Positions 1-11,345 of a stretch of DNA of 64,000 nucleotides are shown one piece after another. A program made the position numbers and the translations under genes. Source of the stretch: Plutella xylostella (Eukaryota > Arthropoda > Insecta > Lepidoptera > Plutellidae); assembly GCF_932276165.1 (NCBI RefSeq), contig NC_063992.1, positions 5,652,001-5,716,000 on the forward strand, in the 5' to 3' direction. Within the stretch, counting starts at the first letter, position 1. The number at the start of each line of letters is the position of its first letter. The notes beneath the pieces are model-generated. The model worked only from the letters and a program-made list of their open reading frames with translations, made no database searches and had not been told where the DNA came from.

Positions 1-147
1 TTATGATATGCACCCTTAATTGAATTATACCTTACCGGAATATGCAACCTGTAAAGTAGGAACTTTATGTATTTTTATGATTCTCTTTTATTACCTACCC
101 CTTACCTAAAATCACTACCTGCATAATAATGATAGTTATCTTTTTAG

Positions 148-3100
148 GTGCTCTCAGGCTGTGAATGGGGCAACGTGTTGGTGTGGGAGGCCGGCCTCGT
201 GAAGATTGAAGTCACGCAGCGAGGCAGGAAGCCATGCCATCAAGCCCCTATCGTATGTTACATACATTTATATTAAATTTACATTACCATATTTTCAGGT
301 AATGTAAATTTAATATCCGTGATTTTTCCCATATCCAATCCCATGCCTGTATTAAATTTAGGGGCTAATACAGACATTTGTTTCATTAAAGTGTAGCGTG
401 CATGCAGCCATGATTATTATTGGACTTTCTAAGTACTGGGTTACTCTGTAACGTTCCCTTAACCTAAACGTCCATATTTCGGCATCGTACGCAACGGACG
501 CATCGTATGCTTTGTAGAGACATTCACACAAGTGCGTCCACTTCATCGGCATTGCCGACGCCGTTTCTCCATACCATGAAAATTCGTTTGGTAAAAGTTG
601 GTCCGATACGATTTACCTTTACAATTGCCGCAGGTGCAGTTCATGCTGAGCGGTGCCGGCGACGAGGTGACGACGGTGGCGCGCGACGGCTGCGTGCGCG
701 CCTGGTACTGGGACTCCGTGGAGCAGGCCGACCCGCCCGAGGACGACCCCTTCGTGGAACTCAACCCCGTCGCGGAGACTTGCGTGAGGATTTAATGCAG
801 CGGGTTTGTTACCGACGGCGATAAACGCGTTTAAAGCGCGTTCCACCAATCCAACGTCGTATTTATGGCGTTTTAAGTAGTGACGTTTATCTTCGTCAAT
901 AACGAACCCGAATAGCGGCAGTAGAAACTTTTGCAAAGACTTGCATTCAAATGTTGTGGACTTTTCGTACGTTGTATTCAGTGATATGTTTTTCAGGTCC
1001 CGGGCTGTGAAATTATGTGCCTGAAACACCAGAAAGACATGTTCTGGTACGCTCAAGTAAGACCAATAATTCTTTTAGACTTATTCAACTACGACTCCAG
1101 GACTTTTTAAATCGATCAACGAAGAATTGTCGCAAAGATTGAAGATAGAAGCGTGCCGATTGTGTCACAATTCTTGTGCGTTCGTCGATTTAGAGAGTGT
1201 CCGCGCTGCACTCACAATGCTTTACTCTTTTCATATTTTCTTTCAAACAGGACGGCAACGGTGGTATCTGGACAGTGGAGTTGGAGCTTGACAATATCCA
1301 CTGCGAGCACCGGAAGGTGATGACGAGCCACGCGGGCGCCGTGGTTGCCATGGCGACCCTGAGATCACACCCTCTGCTGCTCACCGCCGGGGTGGACGGC
1401 TGTCTCCACGCCTACAACACAGACACGAATGCGCTGGTGGTGAAGTACACGTTCCCCACGGCTATAACGTGCTTGTTGTACCCTACGGTTGATGTAAGCA
1501 TTTTCATTTTACCTATAATAAGTATATTATTATTAATTATTATTACCTACTAGAATATTATAATCTTCCACAGCTAAGCTTTTAAATTGCGTTTCCTTTC
1601 CATTCCATTATTCTATTCCCTACTAGCCTGTCTAAGGTCTTTAGTCCAGTGGGCTAGAGAGCGTCCACGTTACGTTTGCCTTTTGATATCCACTGTAGAG
1701 AACTCTTCAAACCCAATGTTTCTTACCGTTTCTTCTGATTATATCACCACCCCACTACGAATTCAGATTGCAAACTAGACCTACACGTATTTTGTTGTTA
1801 AACATTTTGTTGTTTCTGACCTAATTGGTCTCCTTTATATTTTTCAGGTTGATCCATCGTCTCGCATAGTGCTAGTTGGTTTTGCTGATGGTATCATGAG
1901 AAGTTTACTATTACACCCTGAAAGGATACACGATAACATATCATTTATAGAAATCACAATTCATTCTAATAGATCTATAATAGGTGACGCTACAGATATT
2001 GGAGTTATAGAAACTATATCCGTTCGTATATTATTTTCTTCCTTATTATTTCACTGTACCTTTACATGTATACATATAATAAGATAGTCTACGTATAAGT
2101 ATTTATCAGTTATTAATTAGTTGTTTAATTTTACAGCTGCTAAAGCCACATTCAAAGGCAATAACGCAAATAACTATCAACCTTCAAAGAACTTTACTAA
2201 TCACATGTGGAGAAGACACCACAATATTCATGTACCAATTAGTATTGGGAAAGCCCTTTGAATTACATCGACTTGGGTTTATTGAAACCCCTAAAAATAT
2301 CCAACACATGACATGGAAACCAGAAGAGGTAAAGTTGTTGAAATACATGTGCAGACAGAATCTAAACACTGGTTTTTATATGAATTCAAGTGACCATTTT
2401 AATGAATAAGTATAATATTTGTTTCAGGAAAGAGTCATTTTACTATGTGGCCAAGAAGGACTGGTTATGGAGGCAGTTTTACCAGACGTTCCGTTAAAGG
2501 AATATGACGAAATCACGACTTTCAAACAGGAATTTGATTCCTACAAGGAAGTAATCATTAAAAAACATATGTAAGTAAGTTTAAAATATAATGTTTTATA
2601 ACAAACATGCACGGCGCTTATATTTAACTACATCATGCGTGTTTGTTTAACAGTTTGCAGCGCCGCCCATTTCCAACTGAAGAAGATTTGGCTAGTTTGG
2701 ATGAAGAAGCCCTGAAAGCCAGAGATGAAGCTGAAAGAGAAGACGATGATGATGAAGAATGGATCGGACCAATTGAACTTCGTAAGAACATTTTTTTTAT
2801 GGTGCGGAAAAAAAACTGTTCGATATGGAAAAAGTATTCGATAACTGTTCGATAAGGTTTAGGCTTGAAATTGTTGAAATTTCAGTGGAATCTGAGGATA
2901 AACATGGTCCAACTGTAACTTGGGCGGAGTATTGTAGCGAGGGTGTGTGGGTGGTGCAGCGAGGCACCGGCGCACTACTGCTCGTGAGGCCGGGAAACCC
3001 TGACATTCACAAATACGCCCCCATACCAGATTCCTGGGCTGACGACCTCACTACTCTACGTTTTGTGTAAGAAATATTTTATATTTCTCCCTGATTAAGT

Positions 3101-3899
3101 ATATATTATATTAGTATGTAGATCAAGAAATGCTACAGGCTTAAAAAAATTACTTTAGTAAGTAATTAGGTAGGTACCTCTACTCTATGTAAACTGGACA
3201 TGAAATTTATTTAAGTAATTCTTTTAGTTGTGAAAAGAAGTATCTTCTGTTGGGCACAAATAACGGTTACATTCGAATGCTACGGATGCCAACTAAAGAA
3301 GAGGATAATCCCAAATTCCACTACGAGAGCTGGGTGGCTTCTAAGCAGAAACTTATGAAGAAGTTGAAAGGAAGACGTTTAGCCAAAGAAGAGGTAGGCA
3401 ATCAGGGTATCACGTTAGTCAACGTCATGCCGGCAGTAGGTGATACATCTCACCATTCTAAACAACTTATCTTCCTACTAACTACTTACATATTTACATG
3501 TTACGTTCATAACATGTTACAGCCTCAGCCCATCCCGAGAATAGACTTCACTGATACTTACTACCTTCCTATGCATGATCGTTATACAGGTAGTATCACT
3601 GGAATGGAATTTAGTTGTGATGGCCGGTAAGTTTTATGAAAAATCCTGCTTTAAGTAACATTTATTTTAGTAATAAGGCCGCCGATTGTACTATTTATTT
3701 TCTTTTCTATGTTTGTGTGCAATAAAGAGTATTTTATCTTTTATTATCAAACCATAAAAACTGTAAGTAATAAATAAGCATACCTTTAATTTTCAGGAAA
3801 CTTTTCACTTGCGGCAGAGATGGTAATATTTTCAGCTATACTGTAAACTTCCCAATGCCATTGGTGGAAGTAAAAGAATATCCACGCTTTGAGAGTATT
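148..3899 (+). CDS. CFAP44: CFAP44, part 1: WD-repeat (beta-propeller) region; 5' end outside window
   Basis: Cilia- and flagella-associated protein 44 (WDR52 family), a tether/tether-head protein of motile axonemes; in an insect it is expected mainly in sperm flagella. Exons read by splice signals and phase: 148-252, 634-783, 997-1056, 1251-1493, 1848-2021, 2137-2328, 2428-2570, 2654-2781, 2886-3066, 3228-3393, 3523-3626, 3797-3899. The joined frame stays open throughout. WD-like blades are visible, e.g. LSGAGDEVTTVARDGCVRAW at 646-705, a typical CFAP44 stretch followed by an acidic segment, and LLLTAGVDGCLHAYNTDTNA in 1251-1493. An acidic linker with DDDDEEW lies in 2654-2781. The N-terminus and promoter are upstream of base 1; bases 1-147 are intron. 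The 3' end of the 1848-2021 exon uses a weak donor (GTTCGT). Introns hold a LINE 3' tail near 3670-3745 and otherwise AT-rich unique-looking DNA. Family call rests on order and sequence of part 2 as well. Confidence 0.88.
3665..3750 (+). mobile_element. LINE 3'-tail fragment
   Basis: The segment AATAAGGCCGCC...GTGCAATAAAGAGTATTTTATC resembles the segment at 25660-25755 in the same order (AATAAGGCCGCC, TGTACT, CAAATAAAGTGTATTGTATT). The two look like 3' tails of one non-LTR element family. It sits in a CFAP44 intron. Confidence 0.5.
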
Positions 3900-3991
3900 G
3901 TAAGTACTTTACTATTTATATTAATTAGATTTTAATAATTATAATTTATTATGATATAGTTACTCCTATTTATGCTAAATATATTTTCCAG

Positions 3992-6900
3992 ACAGCCAAA
4001 AAAGCACAAGAGCCTTCTACGGTGGATGGGGAAATGATGTCTCATGAAGAGTTAAAACAAAAAGAAGAATATGACAAAATGATGGCTATTGCTAATGCAC
4101 ACAAGAAAAAAATGCGAGATACTCTCTCTCAACTGAGCCTTGAATACAACAAAATTATTAAAGCGTGAGTTTAATATGTAACCGTTTGAATTCTAGTCAA
4201 CATGACGGGGACATAATTTATCATTTAATTAATTATCTATTCATATTATTATGGTTTTAATACATAAATTACTAATTTTAGAAACCGTTTGCTGCCAGTT
4301 TCGCAACAAATTGACTTAACTTTAGATCCGAGACCCTTGAAAGCACAAGAAGATGAATTAGATGAAGCCAAAGCGTTGACAATAAGAAAATTAGCTCACC
4401 AACTGGAAGCCTCTAATATAGGGTTGAATAAAATGCATTCAAGATACATTATCATGCTGGATGTGTTCCCTTTTGCTCTTACAGCTATCAGGTAAGATAC
4501 AAGCAACTCATGCTTCATATTCAAAACTGTCGTAAGTACCTCCTTATTCTATACTATATGACCATAACTTTGTGTAACATCATATTTCAGGGACCCCAGT
4601 ATAATACTTCGACCACTGCGGCAAAAAAATCTTTCGAAAGATTTCGAAGACCAACTGGCTGAAGTCCACCAAAAAATGGCAGAGGCTGCTTTACGAGGAC
4701 GGTAATAAATAATCCAGTATCTATAAAACTTTCCTACGAATACATCCCTCGACCCATCGTCCTCTTACTTACTGTATAATTTGTGTATATTTCCATGCTG
4801 CCACGTTAGGCCTAGCATCGAGTATCTAATCAACTATGAGGACCCCAAGTAAGTCACATAAATTTAGGCTTTTGCATGCACTGGCTTGTTGCACAGCATG
4901 TTCGGACACTCGACCACTTAAATCTTAGAATATTCAGCATGGCAATATTCAGCATGACAATATTCAGAATATTCACTCACTCTCTCACTCTTGATGGCTC
5001 GTTGACCCGAAGTGGATCTTGGCCTCCGCTACCAAAAGACGCCACTTCTCTCTGTTCTGTGCAAGTTCTCGCCAGTTGTCCGCTTTGAGCTCGCGCAGAT
5101 CCTTCTCCACCTCATCTCTCCAGCGATACTTGGGGCCACCTAAGCCTATGACAATATTCAGCATGACAATATTCAGCATGACAATATTCAGCATGACAAC
5201 TGCTTATTGGGCAACTAGTTTTGCTGTACGCCATAGGTTTAATCACCTTTAACAAGTATTTGTTGATGTAGACGCGCGGACGTATTAACTCGCAAGCCGA
5301 TGGCTCGGCGGCCCTCCTGGGCTGCCCCGCGCGCGGCGTCCTTCCTGCTGGGGCTGCCCCCGAAGCCTCCACATCCACTGAAGAAAGCCATCCGCAACTA
5401 CTACCAGCGGCTACATCGACATCATATGCAATTCATGGAGGTAACTACCTATAGTTCTAAATCAACACAGTAGCCAGTTACATAAATCAAGGGTGCTTGT
5501 TTATTAGTGGCTTTCCCGTTGGCAGGTGAATGTACTCGTTATAATGTACCTATAACTTTCATTATGGGACCAACTCTCCACTTAAAAACAAGCACCCTGT
5601 ATAATGTGTCTATCTTATTAGTCTGAATTGTAGGCCACTATTTCTAATCTCGTTAAGATGCCCTATTAGTTCCCATGTGTTCGTTATATCCACAGATTCC
5701 ATAAATATATGCATTTATAAATTTCATCCGATATTATTAATTGGTAAGCTAAGCTCGTTTTCTTGCTACTGGAGTACTTTTACTTCTTCTGTCCAATAAT
5801 TACCAAGTCCTGTCGTTGTAAACAGTGGCAAGAGCACCTGTCCCGCAAGCCGGACCCGAACGCCCTTCCCCCCGGGGCCGAGGAGGCGCTGCGGGAGGCC
5901 GAGGCGACCATCGGCAACCGGGTCCTGAAGACGCAGCCCGACTACGTGGCGCCGCCGGGACACAACACGCAGTTGCGACTGTGTCTTACCAGGAAAGAGG
6001 TATACAAAACGCTGTAGTAAGCCGAAAGAGAAGCTGCCGCATTTATTTTTTCAATACGTTAATAATACACCCTGTATATTAGGCACAATAAATATGTCAA
6101 TATGTTAACCTAGAATATACATAGATTATAATCAAATTCCTAAGCATGGTTAACTTTCACCCTAGGTTTACGAAACCAAAAGAAGTTTCAACGAGAAGGT
6201 TCTAGAGCTCCGAGAAGCCAAGGTGAAGTTGGTATCTAAAATGAAGCAGATTGGAGAACGCCTACTGGAGATTAGGGCGGAAATACCGTCCAAACTGGTG
6301 AAGCAACCTCCCCCTGTGCCGTCCATTGATTATGAATTGGAGTTCCCAGAGAAAAATCTGAAGGTATATACATGTATTATTTTGACTGTTTTTTTTGCGC
6401 GACAAAGATATATTCGCCTTTACTTAACTTAGAGCTTTTTTACTAACTTAGCTTTTAAAATACGCTTTTAAGTATGCTATTAAAGTTTGCATATCTGCTA
6501 AAACAAGCTAAGTATGCTGTCCAATAATAGTTTAATATTACTAGTTATATATTACAGGTGAACCCAGAGCCGATAATAGTACCGATGGGTGCCAGATCTA
6601 AACCTTCAATGGATCGCAGAAAGTCCCTGTTTCCACAGGCAAGAATAAAGGAGCCAAGAGTTCCTAAATTTGTCACACTTATGGGTAATCTCCAGTATCT
6701 TATACTTCCTCTTTGCTTCTAGAAAATATAGAAATAGAAATTACTTAACAAGTAGACACAAATGACACACATGTACGAACAACATTACACTCCTTTACTA
6801 TATTTTATTGGTAACAATGAGTCAAATCATTTTATAGAGAGTAAACCACTGGCGGCCACTTGGGAGATGTTGAGGCCTAGAACAGATGCAGAATTTTCGG

Positions 6901-9900
6901 ACGTTGAGATAGAAGTACGGGAGCGGCGTATAAAGAGGTACCTAATTTGTACATCCTTTAAAATTGTAAAATTAACCTTCTATAATAATTCAGTAATGAT
7001 CCAAATAATGGCTAAAGCATTGTATTATTTATTTAGTGCTATGGATTTATATGAAAGGATGACTGCCTTGCATGATGTATGAAAATTATTCATGAGTCCC
7101 CTGAAATTCCATTCATGCAAGCTTTGGCTACGGTGATTTCTTTATTTTCAGGCATTTATACGAGCAAGATATGTTGATAGCAGATGCTGAAGCAGCAGTT
7201 ACTGAGTTTGATGCTCGGCTGGTTCAATTGCAACGGGAACGAATTAGGGTTCAGGTAGGTACTTGTATTATTATTTTATGTTTTGTAAATATTTCCCAAG
7301 TACCTATCTGATTTCAAAATGCCACGTATAATTTTTAATATGGAACTATTAGGAGTGCCTTATTCCGATTAATTTCTCCCTACACACTACCTTGATCTAA
7401 AAAGGTTAAAGAAACGGGAGAAAAAGGTTGTACGATTGGTTTCATCCGAGTCCGCGTTTTCATATGATTGGTTTCCATAACTTCATGTTGTTGGTGTGGT
7501 GTAGATAGATAGATAGAATATTCTTTATTTGTACACACACAAGAACAAAATTTACAAAGCTTATATTCGAACACATAGGTACAAAAAGACGGTTTTATCA
7601 CTCAAAGCGATTTCTTCAAGACAACCTTTGGGTGTATTTCAGGAGAAGAACGAGCTGCAGCAGCTGCACCTGTACCAGCTGCACCAGGAGATGAACGTGC
7701 TGAACCGCTTCGAGGCGCACGAGGACCGGCTCGCCGAGAGGGTCTACGGGAAACTGATGCAGGTATGAATAGCTACATGATTGAAGACAGAAATATGAGT
7801 GATGTCAAGAAAAAATATGAAGGTATAAAATTTAATGAGCATGAAAATAGTCAAAATATGTGTCTTTTGCAACTTCATGCGTTATTGAGATAAAAGCCGA
7901 GAGTCCACTGCCAGCTAAACTATTTAGTTCTCATAGTTGAGCCAGTTTTTCATACATAGTGCATGGTTTGCAGTGGACGCACATAATACTTATGAAAAAC
8001 TGCCTCAATAATGCGAACTAACTTGGTTTAGCTGGCAGTGGACGCTCGGCTAAAGACAGACAGACAGATGGACGACAAAGTGAACATAAAGGGTTCCTGA
8101 TTTGAGGTACGGAACTCCGAAAATGTAATCACACAGAATACACAAACCTTCTTCTAGGTGAGAGCAGTGCAAGAGCAGATCGCAGACTGTGAGCAGCGCA
8201 TAGATGAGCATGCAGACGAACGGGAGCGGCTGGAGGCTGAGTGCGAGGAGATCCACCACCAGTTCAAGAAGCTGGTGCAGGAGAGCAAGTTCGCCGACTT
8301 CCTGAGACGCATCTTCAAGAAGAAGTACCGCCCGCCGCGAGACCTGGATGATGATGGTTAGTCTTCTGTATTGCTTGTCGGGCGTAAATAAGAACTGGAC
8401 TAGCGTTTGTCAAGTCTGGATGCTCGGAAAGTTGGTACAATGTGCGTTTGGTTGATGGTAGTGGTTATACATATTGTAATTTTTCATCGACCTATGTATA
8501 TTTTATATCGGTATCATATAAGTATATCTTATTTATTGGGTTGTTGGTAGTCAACCTAATAACCATCGAAGCTGAAAGTTTTTGAACATAGTTATACTAC
8601 CTATAAAGGTATTCTACAGTAGATATTATTGAACGTTTAATAGATTAAATTAGTTATTCTTAACTATATTTTTTTAATGTTCAACAGATACATCAGAGTC
8701 CGAGTCATCGTCATCATCGTCGGACGAGGACTCGGGCAGCCTGGACAGCTACGACATCGGGCCCATCCGGCTCGACCCCACGGTCTGTCCGGAGGGCTGC
8801 GAGCAAGAGATTTACGATCAGACTTACGACATGAGGAACAGCAGGTTAGTGTCGGATTTTACTAGACATAGCTTCAATAAAACCATCGATATTTTTATTA
8901 AAGTTCGTAGTATTGTCCACTCGGTTTGTATAAAAGAACCCTTGGTGATGACCATACAAACCGAGCATTGGATCGCGTTCTAGCAAACCCGAGGCATGCC
9001 TCGCTCGCCGAGGCCTGCGACAGGTGGGAACGCGGCTATTGGCGTAACGTCTGTAAATATATCCTACTGAATACTTTTGAATGTCTAATTAATTTAAAAA
9101 TAATAACAAAATTATGTTTCAAAAGATTGATAAGTACCTCCTAATAACAGACACAAGCGAGAACAAGAAATAATAGAAAATGATCGTCTAGTGGAGCTTC
9201 TAAAGAAAGATATTGAAGCTCATGAAAAAGTGAAAAAGAAGCTCTCGGTGCAACTGGAAGAGAGAAAGAATGAATTAAAAGAATTTATGGTAAGGATGTG
9301 GTAATATAGCCCTATAATGACTACTAATACTAATGGCCCGCAAATCCCATCGCATATCCGAATTTACTTGTTTTTATGTAGGTCCCTATAGTGTTTTTAA
9401 GAAACATTTGAATTTCTGAAAACGTAGTGCTACTCTTATTTTTCAGAAACTTTTATTATTGACCTTAATGATTACACTTACTTAAATCCCCAATACAGCT
9501 GGAGAAGCAAAACTGCCTGAACCAAGTGAGCACCGTGGTGGTCCTGCGCTACGACCAGATCCGTGCGCGTGCGCTGGCGGAGTGCGCGGGGCCGGAGGGG
9601 CTGAGCCGCGCCGTGGTGTTCCCGCAGCGAGTGCTCAAGCAGCTCCGGTCCAGGGTGCTGGAGCTGCAGCAGGAGATACTGCTGCAGAAGGAACGACAGA
9701 AGTCAGTTTAGACAATAAACATTCTGTTTCGATTACAGTATGTTTAAAATCCACTCGCGTTAAAACACAAAATATTTGTGAAAACGAGGCAATAATGCTA
9801 TAATTATTGCTATAAATATTGCTTGTTTGTAACTAAATGACTCGTAGTTCAGAGAATAGAACGTTTTATTCTGCTATTACGGCAAAGCAAAGCTATTCTA

Positions 9901-10894
9901 TATTGGTCTTAGAAACCTGTACCTAAGTAGTTCCCAGTCGTTGATCAATATTACTTTGTCGTTGTCACATTTTTTTACATAGGCAGGACTAGATCCTAAA
10001 TAAAATTGCATTACCATTCTCAGAATCAACCGCACGCATCTGCACCGCATGAACATCGACCTGCGGGTGATGGACGAGACGGCCAAAGACTTGAGAGCTC
10101 AGATGAAGGACGTGCTCACGAAGAAACTGGGGAAACCGCGAAAAGTCGACAAGACTCTGGACGACTTGCTGAAACAAATGGCGCGAAGACACAAGTACAT
10201 GGCCACGATGGACTTCGTGCCGCAGCTGCTGCAACAGATACGGGATTGGAAGGTAACGATTAAAGTTCCTTGTGATGTGAGGCAAGCGACGCTCGGGGGC
10301 TTTTGGAATGATAGCATCAGAAGTTATGTGAAAACTTACTAAATTGCTAAATAACTGAAGTGATAGTGGCAGGTCCATCCGTGGACATGATTGCGTCACA
10401 AGATGCTGCATCACGTTTTTGTTAAGCACTCAAATTAGTTGGTGCATTTTGTACCTGGTTACATTCACATACTGTAAGTAATATCAAATTGAATTTTGGT
10501 AACTTGCAGAAACGCTACTCGGAACAAGAAAAGTTATATTTCAAGTGTTTGGAAGAATCAGCGGAACGGCTGCGGCTAGCTGCCGCTATACAAGCTGACG
10601 TCATGCCGAATAAGGTAACTAAAATAATCGATAGCTACGTTCTGATAATAGAATCTTTCCATCGCAGATTATGGTGTAACCATATAATATTAAATTAAGT
10701 AATGGTTGTAAGTTTTTGCCATAAAACCTCAAACACACTCAATCACAACCCGGATCTCAACCACACAATAATAAATCTAATCGTATTTGCAGCCCCTGTC
10801 GTCGGCGTCGGTGGGCGCGTACAGCCCGGAGCAGTACCGCTGCGACGTGGTGCGCCTGCGCATAGTGCGCGCGCAGCAGCTGCACCATATACAG
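3992..10894 (+). CDS. CFAP44: CFAP44, part 2: coiled-coil region
   Basis: Continuation of the same gene. Exons: 3992-4164, 4282-4491, 4591-4701, 4810-4848, 5272-5440, 5826-5999, 6166-6363, 6558-6684, 6838-6937, 7152-7254, 7643-7762, 8158-8356, 8688-8844, 9151-9289, 9499-9701, 10024-10252, 10510-10614, 10793-10894. All junction phases agree. The 39-bp exon 4810-4848 is easy to miss; it encodes PSIEYLINYEDP and keeps phase 2. The product is charged and heptad-rich. CFAP44 landmarks as I remember the family: FADFLRRIFKKKYRPP (in 8158-8356), then an acidic Ser/Glu stretch and the CPEGCEQEIYD block (8688-8844), then the VVVLRYDQI and AVVFPQRVL block (9499-9701). GC content differs sharply between exons (9499-9701 and 5826-5999 are very GC-rich, 9151-9289 AT-rich). 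Introns contain a minisatellite with a LINE fragment (4926-5199), a MITE (7896-8050) and a dispersed repeat (about 8926-9050). Confidence 0.9.
4926..5199. repeat. 15-bp minisatellite split by an RTE-like LINE fragment
   Basis: The word ACAATATTCAGCATG and near copies occur about three times at 4926-4975 and about three times at 5148-5199. Between them (4985-5148) the minus strand reads GPKYRWRDEVEKDLRELKA, the conserved C-terminal end of RTE-like LINE polyproteins of Lepidoptera, ending with a stop codon. All of this lies in the intron between CFAP44 exons 4810-4848 and 5272-5440. Confidence 0.7.
7896..8050. mobile_element. MITE with long terminal inverted repeats
   Basis: Left end GCCGAGAGTCCACTGCCAGC and right end GCTGGCAGTGGACGCTCGGC are inverted copies, followed inward by further matching sequence (TAAACTATTTAGTTC against GAACTAACTTGGTTTA). 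The 155-bp length, lack of coding potential and TAAA on both flanks fit a non-autonomous DNA transposon. It lies in the CFAP44 intron before exon 8158-8356. Confidence 0.8.
8926..9050. repeat. Dispersed repeat, copy 1 of 2
   Basis: Shares long identical stretches with 18900-19050, e.g. CAAACCGAGCATTGGATCGC, followed by (G/A)TTCTAGCAAACCC and GGCATG. It lies in the CFAP44 intron between 8844 and 9151. Family not recognised. Confidence 0.65.
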
Positions 10895-11198
10895 GTAAGT
10901 AAACAATGAAACATTTCAATATACTTTTTTTAAAATTGAAGTAATACAAGCACTAGGTATTTTTGATTTAAAACACTAATTTCTTTGTTTATTAATATAA
11001 TAATTAAACATAGGTTAAACTAGAATTAAACTAGTAACATAATAAAACTATCGTACTATTTATACGTTTACGTTCTTATCTTATTTCACACCACAAGAGG
11101 ATTTTATCAATAACGCTTAGTATATTTTTATAACATTTTAGTAGGTAGGTTATGGAGGGAAGAAATAAACCGCTTAAAACTATAGCTGCACCAAAACT

Positions 11199-11204
11199 TT
11201 TATT
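11199..11204 (-). promoter_or_regulatory. Polyadenylation signal (AATAAA on minus strand) of the SLC26 gene
   Basis: TTTATT on the plus strand, about 140 bases beyond the stop codon at 11346. The only clear signal in that stretch for a minus-strand transcript. Confidence 0.4.
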
Positions 11205-11345
11205 CCTGAACCATCTACGTTCAAAATGCGACAAATAAATTATTATGTTACCTAGGTCTAAGTTAACCTTTCACATTCGATCAGATCTTATCAGCGATTT
11301 ATAATATCTACCATTAAAATTCAATATTTTGGTGGTTAATCTGAA

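Noticed and set aside
619..1056. 145-codon minus-strand frame and other frames over CFAP44 exons (e.g. 5112-5378, 9989-10429, 14345-14668)
   Set aside because: Antisense shadows of spliced plus-strand exons, with no domain and unlikely composition.
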